Part shown: piece by piece, positions 34,780-47,285 of the stretch
Numbering within the stretch: position 1 is the stretch's first letter
Layout of the letters: each line of letters starts with the position of its first letter
Assembly: GCF_905475395.1 (NCBI RefSeq)
Contig: NC_058339.1
Span: forward strand, 14,764,001 to 14,828,000
Length of the DNA: 64,000 nucleotides
Reading direction: 5' to 3'
From: Chrysoperla carnea
Lineage: Eukaryota > Arthropoda > Insecta > Neuroptera > Chrysopidae
Notes under the pieces: generated by a model
What the model saw: only the letters and a program-made list of their open reading frames with translations
Database searches by the model: none
What the model was told of the DNA's origin: nothing
Program-made: the position numbers and the translations under genes

Positions 34780-35098
34780 GTATACCATGTGTGTTTGTAC
34801 CATCTAGGCATATACATATCTGTAGTATGACAGAATACATCCGTTTAGTAATGCTTCTAAGCGGGAGGTATCATATACATGTGTTGTAAGACTACAGATA
34901 CGATACGACAGATCTTCTGTTGTATGCATGCAGAGATTGGTTATCTGTAACTAAAAAACTCCCACTCTGCAACCGTCTTCCAACTAATATTGAATACATG
35001 TATATAATACCTCTCGCTTAGAAGCATTACTAAACGGATGTATTCTGTCATCCTACAGATATGTATATGCCTAGATGGTACAAACACACATGGTATAC
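34780..35098. mobile_element. foldback/MITE element F2, copy 2
   Basis: The arms start GTATACCATGTGTGTTTGTA and end with its inverse complement at 35098, matching over about 100 bp. The inner part (ACTCCCACTCTGCAACCG) is inverted relative to copy 1, so the two copies lie in opposite orientation. TA at both borders would fit a TA duplication. Confidence 0.88.
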
Positions 35099-35388
35099 AG
35101 TACATACAGTACATAGTTAGAATGTTTTTGTTCATGAGTTTGTAATATCGAATAAAAACTAAATGATAACATATTTTGCATATCTCATAACAAACAATTC
35201 AGTGTTGAATTTTCTATAATAATGTTGATTTTCAGTTAGTCTGAATTAATTTTAAAAAAGTTCTGGGTACTACCACTTGTGTGTGCTTGCTCTTACGTAG
35301 CCATATCGACAATTTTCAATTTCCAGATTTTAATATAAATCTCAATTTTGACAATCCAATTTAATTACTATAGTAGTTGGATAAATCT

Positions 35389-35834
35389 AGCGGATTTTGA
35401 TGATGAATTAGATTAGAATTTTTGCAAATGGCTAATTTTTTTTTAAATAATTGTCTTTTGTTGTAAAAAATACAGAAATTAAGTTTTCCGGTTTCGAAAT
35501 GATCCACACGACCTTCTGAACCCGGTTTAATCTCTTCTAGGTTCTTCTTCTTCTAGGAGGTTATTTTGCTATGTTCATGGTTCGATAGCAGGCAAGGTCC
35601 ATGGAGAAATTTAAACATTTCTTTCTTTTTATTCGATCAATAGAAGCAGAAATATTCAAGGAAACGTCACCAAAGAAAACAATGTTAAGATAAAACCGCA
35701 TGCAGAAGATAGCGCGGATCGTTCCGGACCTAGAACACAACTTTTCTATATTTTCTACAGAAAAGAAACCTTTACAAAAAAAAAAAAATTAGACATTTGC
35801 AAAAATTTATCGAATTTATTATCAAAATCCGCTA
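35389..35834. mobile_element. foldback/MITE element F3
   Basis: The ends TAGCGGATTTTGATGATGAA and TTATCAAAATCCGCTA are inverted. Inner blocks also pair (TTTTTGCAAATGGCTAATTT with AAATTAGACATTTGCAAAAA). A diverged relative lies at 27899. Confidence 0.75.
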
Positions 35835-36671
35835 TTTTGTTTCAACTATAGCTTTAAAAGCGTGCAAAGAAGACAAGTGATGAGTTTATGTATAACATTT
35901 TCATTTTCGTATCGTAACACCCTAATAAGTCACCTAGAAGCTTTTGAACGATTGAGACAAGGTTCATTTCTTTGATACTTCACACTTGTTTTGATATGGT
36001 GCTACAACTTCCCCTATTTGTTAGATATAATAAGTTGAATTGTTGAACGATATTCGTATACAGTCTAGTTGTCTCTAGCACAACGTCCACGTAAGAATAT
36101 TTTATACAATATAAATGGATTGCAGAAGAAAATAATTTGCGCGTCATTACCGTTTGTAATTCAAATGTACCACAAATTATTTTACAGGCGTTTAATTAAA
36201 AAATTTCATAGCCATTTGAAAAGACGTATATTAATTATTGTCATATAAAAATTCCACGTTTGATTTCTTTATTACTTACTGTACTACTAACTATTTACAA
36301 CTAAAATATAATGTATAAAACGTCATGCTATTTTGTTGTTATACAAAGTGTCCCAAAAATTGTACACTTACTTATTATGTTATACTAATAACACTTACAA
36401 TGAGACAGGCCCATCTTTAACCTAGAGGCCCTGAGTACATAAGGAACATGGAGACCCAGTGCATATGAGGATAGAAAAGCAAAATCGTCTCATTTTAAGT
36501 GTTTTGATAGTTGGCAACATAGATAATAATATTTTTATTATACTATAGATACGTATCTCTATCATCATACTGGAAACTTGCAGATTTAGTTCTCACTCCA
36601 CTCACGGCATCCATGGGATCCATTTCCAAAAGAGAAGAAGCTATGAAAATGTACATACTTAAAATTTCGGT
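35835..36671. other. AT-rich intergenic DNA
   Basis: Nothing supportable is seen. Confidence 0.35.
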
Positions 36672-36826
36672 CCGATAAGCGATATCTCAGAAACTCTGCA
36701 TTCAATCATTAAACTAGGCTTATTTTTATACTTTTTGGATCAAAATTACCCCATCCACTGAGTTTCATCAAATTCCAAAACAAAAGTTTTTTTTCCGATT
36801 TTCTCGATTTTTTTCAAAGGGTAATG
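36672..36826 (+). repeat. satellite B fragment
   Basis: GATATCTCAGAAACTCTGCA and ACTTTTTGGATCAAAATTAC match the 48.3-49.2 kb array. It is about half a unit. Confidence 0.75.
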
Positions 36827-37907
36827 TATATGAATCTTTACAAGTATTTGAAAGTTATATATGTTTGTATTTGTAAGCTTACACAGTCTTTCATATGATG
36901 TGACGTAGTACCATGAAAGTACAACTGCGTTGTGATTGCTGTTACGTGACCGGATGTATAATTTTATGAAAATTATTATCTAAAAATATAAATGATCCTT
37001 AAATTTTATTAAAATTAATTTTGTGTTTTTTTATCTACATATTATGATTAATCATTAGAAAATTTTATTTAACCGATTTATTCTTAGTGGACAAAAGCCT
37101 ATTATACGTGTTACTGGTATAAAAAGAACGTATACCTTGTTTTTTTTTGGGACATTCTGTATATACAGCATACTGTACACATTAAATAAACATATTATTT
37201 ATTCTGGCTTTCATAGCACGTTTTATTATTTATAAAATTATAATATACGACAACTTAACATTAGATTTTAATATTATTATGTGTTGTGTTCTTGTGTTGG
37301 CATGAATTACTTGCTCTGAAAAGCGTATACATTATAATATATTTCTCTTATATTTGAAAAGTATTATTTACCTTGTTTTAATTTTTAATATTAAGAGTAT
37401 TGTTAAAAATAATGTTTTTTTAACATTGAGTTTAAAAAAATTCGTCAAAACTTTATTTTAATATTTCTATAACATATCCGGAAAAATTTGTTTGTATAAT
37501 TTTTACATGATCTTGAAATTGTAGTATTTATGGAATCGCGTTGTCCTGCCTTCGAATGTTATGGAACTCTTTTCGGATCATATTGCCGTTAATACGCTTC
37601 GATCGACACCTCAACGAAGTCGATATCGATTTTTATTCGCGCGATATCGATCAGGAAAATAATAATACACGAACGTACTTACGTACATATGTGTTAATTA
37701 TTACCCTGCGTATACTAGGAAGTTCTTAACTTCTCAGTAAAGGAAGTTATTGTAATGGGTCCGATTTTCGAAATCGATCGAAATTTTCAACATATGTTTA
37801 CGTTTCATAGTTAGGACAAGGCTTTAACACCAAATGATAAATGAAAAACTTCTGCATTGAAATTCAGGTTTGCAAAAAACCTGTGGTGCACATTATATTT
37901 AAGTATG
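36827..37907. other. intergenic DNA
   Basis: A 62-codon frame at 37541-37729 lies in slightly less AT-rich DNA but matches nothing I recognise. It is left uncalled. Confidence 0.35.
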
Positions 37908-38097
37908 AAGAGTTCTCATGGACGTTCTTATGTATAAAACAAAGAGGGGCTGTATATTTGTATACGAACACAAGGTCAGGCTATCACTTGAAGTTGACAC
38001 ATACAATATCAATCTTACACAGTAACACATAACCATAACACACACACTACACATTCCCTCTTTGTTTTATACATTAGAACGTTCATAAAAACTTTTC
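37908..38097. repeat. inverted repeat, arms about 40 bp
   Basis: TTATGTATAAAACAAAGAGG (left) and CCTCTTTGTTTTATACATTA (right) pair, with extension to ACGTTC/GAACGT. The loop is about 105 bases. It is likely a foldback relic. Confidence 0.75.
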
Positions 38098-39029
38098 TTA
38101 CTTCCAATATTTTATGTGTAATAAAAAACGCACATTATAGTTATATTTACTCCGTGTAAAGTCATTTTTTGATATAAATAATATACGTACTAACTAAATA
38201 CATTAATAATCAAAGGTATTCAAGAACGTATCGCATTAATAAAATAAAATGAACCTGGAAATAAATAATAAATTTTTTGAAACAAATATAATAAAATTTA
38301 TTTTTAAAATTTGTTATAAATTAGTTTTTTTAGTATCTTTTTTATTTATAATAATAAGTTGATTGTTTATTTTAACAATTTCATAATAAATATATTATTA
38401 TATAAATAAATTGCTAAAAATAACTTTTTTTATTTATATATTGTGGCAATATCATTAAATAATAGTTAATATGAGATGCGTTATGTCTTAAAACTAAAAA
38501 AGAGTAGTAAATTATGACGTATTTTTAACTACGTTATGGTTATGTTTAAATCATATTTAACTACGTTAATATGAGAGCGATGTTTCTGAGATATCGCAAT
38601 ATTTGGATCGATTTTACTCCGTATCTATAAAAATTATTCGACCAGTCAACAAATGCACCTGACTTTTTATGATAAATAAATATTCTGATTCTTTGGGATT
38701 TTTTGAATATATTATTACAGAAGTAACATTTTCAATGATTTTTTTTATCAAAATGCAAATACAAACCAAATTATATACAGATTTTATTAGCAATTTCGAT
38801 AACTTAAACGTCAACAATTCGATTTAATTAACGCAAATAATAATATTATGTCTATACGTGATGTTGTTATTGCAATAAAAAGAAAAACAAATAAATGGAG
38901 AATGTCATAAAGAAAAGTAATAAACAAAAATTATTATCGTCATTATTCTTCTACGTTCGTAAACTTAGTTATTATTTAAACAAAGGCATCAAAAAATTCT
39001 ATTTTCAGAATAAAAATATGTTTATACTG
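38098..39029. other. AT-rich intergenic DNA
   Basis: I see nothing besides the satellite B fragment at 38574-38668. Confidence 0.35.
38574..38668 (-). repeat. satellite B fragment, inverted
   Basis: TTTCTGAGATATCGCAATAT and GACCAGTCAACAAATGCA are inverse matches to the satellite B unit. Confidence 0.65.
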
Positions 39030-39436
39030 GAGTGATACCCACCCGCTTCGCTGGGTTTAAAAGTAAAGATTGATAAAGATTGCTCTCGCTTATCCCCTTT
39101 CTATAACACTCGAAATAATGTTAAGGATTGTTTTACACAGGTGAAATATATGTATGGTTTTCTATTTTTTTAAATATAGTACTTGTAATTATTCATTGAG
39201 TATATCAGAAAAGATGGCCGTGTAATATTTTATTTTGACTATTTTTACAAAAATCTGTAATTTATGGTAATGTCCAATGTCAAATTAAATTAATTTTTAA
39301 TTTTTTATTAATATATCTTTATAAATTATATCTCATGTGTTATTCGGAAGTACTTATTAGCTATGTTGCTGTACAGTTTCATTAAAAACTATTCGCTAGT
39401 TTTAGCTTGAAAACGTAACAAACAAACAAACAAACA
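39030..39436 (+). mobile_element. dispersed LINE/SINE-like repeat, copy 1
   Basis: It opens GAGTGATACCCACCCGCTTC and ends with TTCATTAAAAACTATTCGCT and a (CAAA)n-like tail. The same sequence lies at 57073-57426. The 3' end resembles RTE-type elements of insects, which often finish in a simple repeat; the assignment is tentative. Confidence 0.6.
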
Positions 39437-40737
39437 TGCTTACTTTCGCATTTATAATATATAGAGATATTTGTAAAAAAATATGTGTATGTTTTTATGT
39501 TCTTTTTTAATTAAGTATTGTCTTATTTTAAAGTAGGAAATAAATTATTTTCTTATTTTTATAATTAAATGGACCATAAGCTAATAATGAAAAAAATTTC
39601 TATGATTCTTTTCGTCTGCTATTTAGAGGATTGATTAAAGAAAGTTTAATATTACACAGAAAAATAATTATTCAAGTTTATGTTAATTGAAAGTGTTGAC
39701 AAAACTATCCGTAAGAACAAAAGGCAGAAATTCTCGAAATTTTTGACAAATTATTTGGAAAATCGAAATAGAATCACTCTTACAGTTAAACCGTTGAAAA
39801 AAACCATGTGACCAATGTTATCTGTTAAGTTGACTCCCGTTTTATTTATAACATATGCGAGACTGTGTGCTAGGCGGGTCGATTTTTTTTACTAATGTGG
39901 GGTTAATTTCAGCAAATTCTAGGGGAAATCCCGGGAGTCCATCATTTTTTAAGGTTTTCCAAGCTGTGTTTTATTTGTACAATCCTTTTTAAATTGAGGT
40001 AAAGGGTTTCAAGTTGCTATGAAGGTAAATGAAGTTGCTATGAAGGTCACAATATCATAGATTTTCACACCATTTTTGGTAAAGCTTCACTTAATTGAGC
40101 TAGGCCGTTGAAAATTTGTTTGTGAATTGTTTGACTGTTTTTGATCATATGTTGTGACAAAAAACGTGACAATTTTTGTAAATTTTCATGCGAATCACCC
40201 AATTTTATTCACTGATGATTCTAAGAAACTGATGATTATCGGAATATTCGGATCTTTCCCCGAAGTTTATGGTTACCATGTTATCCCTGAATTTTAAAGT
40301 TATCAAGGTTATTCAGAAACTGAAATATAAATACTAATAAAATTGTAAAAATTGTGTACGTTTGTTTAAAGTTAGAATGGAAAAACTGATTATACTAAAT
40401 ATAACTGAACATTTAAAATCCCATGGGTGAAATTTTACTACATATACTTATTTATATTGCATAGAAACTAACTTATATGGTATTCGTTGTGTGCAGAATC
40501 GAATTTAACGCCACGAACGTAAAAATACAGACATATTGGACAGCAATTGATAGCAAAATTATTCTATAAGACCTTATAAGCATAAGGTTTTTGCTCGTTT
40601 CTTAATTCAATTGGAACAAAATTGTCTTTATGGAAAAAAGAAACCATTTTTATTGGAAACTTTTTTTCGAAATGGTTAGATCCCCAGAGGACATACGAAA
40701 AAACAATTTTTGGGTAAATCTTTTCTGTCCGTTTTTG
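39437..40737. other. AT-rich intergenic DNA
   Basis: No gene or repeat shared within the window. Confidence 0.35.
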
Positions 40738-40870
40738 CCTAAATTGTAGGTACGGTTTGCGGAAAAACCTTTCGAACAAAAAATGTTACCCTTTTAATCA
40801 AAAACAACTATCTTGTTTAAAGTGTTCATCTATCTATTACCAGATGTGGAATAGAGTCAGCTTTTTATGG
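40738..40870 (+). repeat. dispersed repeat R1, copy 1
   Basis: TGTAGGTACGGTTTGCGGAA, AAAGTGTTCATCTATCTATT and TAGAGTCAGCTTTT recur inverted at 47805-47935. Confidence 0.75.
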
Positions 40871-41138
40871 AGCGTGAAAACCTGGGTAATGTTTGATGTC
40901 TGCGTAAGATGTGCACCTAAACACCCAACATTTCTTTCTTGAAGCAGTTTTATTAATAAAACTTATTTTTTCAGTTTCAATCTTCCACTTCCACTTCAAA
41001 AAGCCACTCTGTATACTGAAAATATGTAGTGCAGCTTTAATACGCTATTGATATTTTCATCACATTTGGTAGAGGTATTTTATGTAAGCTATAAAAATAC
41101 TAGTACATTTAATATTTTCTATTTTATTCGTTTTATTA

Positions 41139-41660
41139 AAAACAACTGAAAACAAACAATTGACTGAATTGATTGTTGGAATACCATGTATAGACAGGGT
41201 TGAGTACTCCGTCACATTACACATATTACACATATATAACTGACATTCCCATATAATACATACTATACAATTTGCGCTCTCACCGGTAAACAGTGATGTT
41301 CACGAAAAAATGTTTCAAACAAAAGTTGTTAATTTTTTTATAAGAAACATTTTTTACATTTAAACTTTTGTTCTATCTCTAACGGTTTACAAGATTGACC
41401 TATGTTGCTCATTTATGAACTTGACCTCACTTTTTACGTCCTTAGTACGCAATAAAAATTTCACATTGATATCTCTTTTCGTTTTTCAGTAATCATAATG
41501 ACAGACGACAGACGACAGACAGACAGGCAGACAGCCGGAAGATTAGTGATTTAATGAACATCTATACCAAAATTTTGTTCATAGTATGAATATTTTTAAG
41601 CGTTAAAAACTTGGGACTAAACTTAGTATACCTTGGTATATTTCATATACATGGTATAAA
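41139..41660 (-). mobile_element. HINE/DINE-1-like copy (F), near full length
   Basis: The inverted tail AACAACTGAAAACAAACAAT and head ATACATGGTATAAAAATG bound the copy. The subterminal ATACCATGTATAGACAGGG and a GACAGACGACAGACAGACAG run near 41510 are present. Confidence 0.88.
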
Positions 41661-42106
41661 AATGAATGAAATATTTTTATCAACTGCAATTTATCTTTTC
41701 CACATCCATTCAGAATAGACCACTAATGATAATTTGAGTAACTCATCTGAGATGTGTGATGAATAGAGAAGTGTTTTTTTTTTTTTTTAAAGAAAATAGA
41801 TAACCAATACGAGTTGCGTTGTTGTATTTTATAAAAAATAGTTAAAAAAAGGTAACGAAAAACATTCACAAAAATATTATCTTTGTTTAAAAAAATATTT
41901 GCACTGATTGTAGAAATTGCAAATAAAAAAACATCATTTTTTGCAAAAGCAAAATCTTTAATACGAAAAGGTCATTTAATTTTTTTTTCGCTTTTACGGC
42001 TCGAATACTTGAAACCGAAAAAAGGATTTTTAGGATCTCTTATCGTATGGTATTAGTATAGTGATTCACATTCTTTTTTGAAATAGGTTTTATTACTCTA
42101 GGCCTT

Positions 42107-42661
42107 GCACAAATTAGATGTTTTCTCCATTTCGGTTAAAGTTTTTCAAATTTTGAGAAATGATAGTTTAAGTCATTATGAATAAAAGTTCCCATGGTCA
42201 CAAGTCATGAAAATGATAGGATTTCAAGTTATCGCTAAATTAAAGTTGGAAAATGTACTCCTTTGTATAAAAAAGTTATTGTAATTTAATTGTCAAAAAT
42301 CGTATACGTATATATTATGTAGCTGAAAATATTGATCTTAACAATTCATATTATTGATCCACGGAACATTTAACATTGCTTCTTCCTTGAATTTCCTAAC
42401 ATATCCTTCAAAAAAACAAGAATTAAAAAACAACACCCTTACATTAAAAAACATACGTATGCATATAGCTATACATATCTGTATATGTATTTGCCTATAC
42501 ACACATAGGCATATATTATACAAATGAGTACATTTTCCAATTTTAATTTAGCTGTAACATGAAATCCTGTCATTTTCATGACTTGCGACTATTGGAACTT
42601 TTCTTTAGAATGACTTATTTCAAAAATTTTGACCGAAATGCAAATTACATTTAATTTGTGC
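42107..42661. mobile_element. foldback/MITE element F1, copy 2
   Basis: The ends are GCACAAATTA and TAATTTGTGC. The interior matches 27120-27732 (CATGGTCACAAGTCATGAAA, ACATATCTGTATATGTATTT) without the 86-bp duplication. Confidence 0.78.
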
Positions 42662-43179
42662 GAATTCTTTTGTCTAAACCATGTTAAGAACATCTACCTA
42701 AATATGTTCTAAAAATATATATTAGTATTAAAAAGGACATAAACAAAAGAAAAGTAAAAAGGTAAATGAAAAATGGCAAAGGATACCATTGTGAATATGG
42801 TCAAAACATATGCAGAGGAATATTTGAAATTTAATCACGAGATTTAAAATCTATTATAATCATATTTTTTACAAACAATTTTTTAAATAACATCACCGAT
42901 ATTGTTTGAAAAAAAATAAAAATGATTCACAATAACTATTTTCGGATAGAAAGAAAAATCCTATTATTTTTTCATCAAACAAATTTTTATTAATAAAAAT
43001 ATTTTTATTTTATGTAAAAAATGTTTAGTTGACTAATTTGTTTGTTTATTTTACCAAAAAATACATGACATTTGAAGCTTTTATTTTTTTTAATGATTTA
43101 GGTAAACTTTAATTGTAGATTCGTTATGCTCAATTTTCAAGGTTTGTGTTGATGTTGTGTGTTTTTTATTATAGCAGAT
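42662..43179. other. AT-rich intergenic DNA
   Basis: Nothing supportable is seen. Confidence 0.35.
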
Positions 43180-43650
43180 AAATTTTTAACCTACTTCAAA
43201 AAAGGAGAAGGTTTTCAATTCGACTGTAATTTTTTGTATGTTTGTCGCCTCAGAACTTTCGTCTGGGTGAACCAATTTTGATGATTCTGATTTTTTTATT
43301 TGAAAGCTGGTGCTTTCCGTGTTGTACCAATTCAAATTGGTCCAGTTTTGACCATGGCATCCATGAAAAAACCATATAAATCTTAAATTTGTATTTGTAT
43401 CTGTCTGTGGCATCGAAATGCCTAAACAGATGAACCGATTTTTATTTTTTTTGTTTCGTATGAAAGGTATTTTAACGGAGAGTGTTCTTAGCTATGTTTC
43501 AAGTACGAGATTAGGGTTGCGTACCCAAAAAAACTAAAAAAATTTGGATCTACAAAATCGACTCAACTTGGCGAAGGCTTTACGGAAAAAGATAATTTAA
43601 TTGAGAGTGTTCTTAGATATGTTTCAAGTGCGAGTTTAGGGCTACATACT
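43180..43650 (+). mobile_element. retroelement-like repeat R2, copy 1
   Basis: AGTGTTCTTAGCTATGTTTC recurs (as AGATATG) after about 125 bases and again twice near 47118-47285. No coding sequence is preserved. It is probably the untranslated end of a LINE. Confidence 0.5.
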
Positions 43651-44302
43651 CGAAAAATTTGACGGGGTTTTTTAAATTTTGTAAATTTCACTTGTATCAT
43701 GAAGCGAACTAATGTTATGAAGGGAATAAAGACCCCGTAAATTTATCACACTGGTTTTCTCTGGACCGGAACTAGATTTAGTGAATAACATTCTTATGGG
43801 ACTAGCCACTAAGAGTTATATTTACCAAGAGATTTTTTATATTTGACGGAAAATTGCATGTTTTCAATGAAAATATTTTGATAAATTACCATTTCACATG
43901 CATAACATGTATAATTCATAAAACAGTGTTGTAAGCTATACACAAAAAAGAACATGTACACACTGGCATGTAATATTACACACCCTATTAAAAAACAGAC
44001 ACTCAACTCTGACTGTTTGACAATGTCTGACATCGGTTTGACAGTAGACGATAAAAGATAAAGCGTATAATAATAATATTATACGAAAGAAACAAAAGTT
44101 ATTGACCTTTTTTCCATTCTACGTTTACAGGATGAATGGAAAATTTGAATAAAGCATATAATTCATTTTACCAATTCTATATTTTTTTTATTACAATCAT
44201 AAAAATTTAATGTTGTATAATTATAACTATTATATTATTCATTTTATGATGTCATTAAAATTGCATTATGTGGATCTCGAAAAATGAACTTATTTTTTTC
44301 TA
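43651..44302. other. AT-rich intergenic DNA
   Basis: Nothing supportable is seen. Confidence 0.35.
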
Positions 44303-44800
44303 TTTTTATACCATGTGTATGAAATATATCAAGGTATACTTAGTTTAGTCCCAAGTTTGTAACGCTTAAAAATATTGATGCTAAAATCACCTAATTAGTC
44401 CATTTCCGGTTTTCCGTCTGTCTATCTGTCTGTCCGTCTGTCATCACGATAACTCATAAACGAAAAAAGATAGCAAGTTGAAATTTTTAAAGCTTTCTCA
44501 GGTCGTAAAAAGTGAGGTCGAGTTCGTAAATGAGCAACATAGGTCAATCGGGTCTTGAGTCTGTATGATCCATCTTGTAAACGGTTGGAGATAGAACAAA
44601 AGTTTAAATGTAAGAAATGTTCCTTATAAAAAAATAAATAACTTTTGATTCTAACATTTATTCGCAGACATCACTGTTCACCCATGAGGGCGCAAATTAT
44701 ATGGGAATAGCAGTCATGTGTGTGTGAAATGTATATATGGCAGGTAATCAACACTGGTATTTCAACAATTAACTCAGTCAATTGTTTGTTTTCGCTTGTT
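44303..44800 (+). mobile_element. HINE/DINE-1-like copy (G)
   Basis: Head ATACCATGTGTATGAAATAT, microsatellite CTGTCTATCTGTCTGTCCGT near 44417, tail CAATTGTTTGTTTTCGCTTG. Confidence 0.85.
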
Positions 44801-46525
44801 TTTTTCTGTCACTAGCTCACAGTCTATAAATTAAAATCAGAAGGTATAATAAATGTTGCTCTACAAAAATGGCTACAAACGTATCAAACCAAACGACCCC
44901 CCAAATATTTTGAACTATCAATAATTTATATTTTACTTAGTATTCGAATAGCTAGCTATTTTCGGTCAAATTCAAGACAGTACAGAGGAGAAAAACAAAT
45001 TACTTGGAGCTTTAAGAATACACAATTGAATAGTCGTTGTGAATTATAGCAGGTGTTTTCTAGTAAACATTATCAAAATATATTTGTATTCATATTATTT
45101 GTTGATTTTACGTTATCTGCAATTCATGTTTTCTTTCATTAGCATATTTATTATACACCTACATTCTTGGGTTGGGAATACGTCTGATATTGATAACTGA
45201 GAGTTGCAACTCGTACTAATTAAAAACAGAAGAAGATCCGAATACAGTAGTTTCGCAATTTCGACTACCAGATGGCGAAAAAAATTTGTACTATTAAACA
45301 GAAAGTAGACCGCTTTTTCAGTAGTTCCAATTCAGAACACCTGATTACTTACCATTTACCAATAGTAAAAAAAATCAATTATAGTTACTTAACATCTCTA
45401 TCTGTCATTATTTAGTGCTGTACTTAAGTATTTTTGTTTTTGAATACACTTTTGCTGAATTGTTTCATAATTATTGATGTTATCAAGTGGTCATAGTTTC
45501 CGACAAATTCCATACCACATTTTTTCAGATCGATAGATTAAATATGTTATTATCATGCTCTTTTGAAAACGCAGCACTTTCGAAAAAAGTCGTAGAGTGA
45601 AGTTTGGTAGATTCACCAAAAAGAAACCACTCACGAAGCCACTCAAGTATGTATTAATCATTTAACAAAGCACCTTTTTTGTTCTACGGTCTATTCGTTG
45701 TGTACGTAGTCATGATAGGGACAATAAAATCGATGCCAGCGCTTCCAGTGAAAAATTTTGGTGATAAAGGAAGCTGTTATGACTAATTTGCAATTCTTTA
45801 CATGTTAATATTATAGAAAATGTCAAATTAAAATTATTTAAAAGCACTAATTAATTAAACTTAATGCATTAAAAATTGTGAAAATAAGAAATCAAATTAT
45901 ATAAATATTATTTTTCAAATGTAAATTATCAGAATTATTTATTTAAATTTGTGAGACAATAATATTAAATTTTCAATGTAAGTCATAAATGCAATCCATA
46001 CAATTATATATGCATTCATACAATTCTATAATTAAAATAGTGTATTATTACCATGGAAACGCCTCTAATAAAATTCACGCACGGTCCGAATATGGGCCTT
46101 GCTAAATAAAACCTATCCATTTTCATAAAACTTTGTTTGGAAAGCTTAAGTTTACGGCAGTATAAATATGCCGTCTAAGGAATACAAATACTTTTACTTT
46201 TTTTGAATCACCCAAATTACAAACAAACATAGAGAATATACGTTTAAAAGGCAACATGCAACGATAACGTGTTGGAAAATATTCATTCAATACAAACAAA
46301 AACAAAAAATGTAATATAGAAAAGTTAAAATGGAAAAACTAAATTACAACATATTGTATTTGTCATTGAAGATGTGAATAAATACAGAGGTTTCCTTTAA
46401 GTTTTCTTATCATACATACATACAATAATAATAGTAAGCGATATATTCTTTGGATATTTCCTAATTCTTTTTTATATGTTATATTATATGCTAGTCAAAT
46501 TGTAACATTAAAATAGCAAAACGAG
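44801..46525. other. AT-rich intergenic DNA
   Basis: No gene, RNA or shared repeat recognised. Confidence 0.35.
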
Positions 46526-46905
46526 TTGGAGAGTGTGCAATTACGTTTTCTATGCAAAAAAAGTTGTGCTACATCTTTTGGCCAAATACGATATCCAATT
46601 ATTAACCTGTGCCTGTGGAAGAAAACAAATCAAACACCCATAGCAGACCCCATCAAGCATAGGAAGTTTGGCTGGATCAGCCATACGCTAAGAAAATCTC
46701 CTGAAGACATCAGCCACCAGGCAGTCGATTGGAATCCACAAGGAAGGAGAAAACCGGGAAGACTTCGCATCACCTGGGAAGAACGCTAGAAAAAGAGGCA
46801 GATCTGGAAGACAAAACCTGAAGTGAAGTCAAGAGTCTGGCCAGCAATCGTGTGCGCTGGAGATCCTTTGTTGTGGCACTGTGTTCAATTGGGAATAAAG
46901 GAATT
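46526..46905 (+). pseudogene. LINE ORF2 C-terminal remnant
   Basis: The translation reads RKFGWISHTLRKSPEDISHQ, WNPQGRRKPGRLRITW and, after a frame change, SNRVRWRSFVVALCSIG. This is the typical end of a non-LTR retrotransposon polyprotein found in many insects. A stop and a shift show decay. No reverse transcriptase core remains upstream. Confidence 0.7.
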
Positions 46906-46929
46906 AAGTCAAGTAAGTCATGGGGTCCA

Positions 46930-47285
46930 AATAACATGCCCAAAAAGCAGCTTTACATCGCAGTTTGCGATTTTAGTTCTTTTAAACCCCCGAACTAAAA
47001 AAAAGGGTGTTATAAGTTTGGCCGCTATGTGTGTGTGTGTGTCTATCTGTGGCATCGTAGTTCCTACACAGATGGACCGATTTTATTTTTTTTGTCTCGT
47101 ATGAAAGGTATTTTTATGGAAAGTGTTCTTAGCTATGTTTCAAGAGCGAGTTTAGGGTTCCGTACCCGAAAAAACTAAAAAATTGGTGATGACCTTCAAA
47201 ATCGGCTCAGTTTGGAAAAGGCTTTAAGGAAAAGGTAATTTAATGGAGAGTATTCTTGGATATGTTTCAAGTGCGAGTTTAGTAA
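46930..47285 (+). mobile_element. retroelement-like repeat R2, copy 2
   Basis: Shared with 43180-43650 are CGTATGAAAGGTATTTT, TGTTTCAAG(A/T)GCGAGTTTAG and AAAATCGGCTCAGTTTGG. It directly follows the LINE ORF2 remnant and may be that element's 3' untranslated region. Confidence 0.5.
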
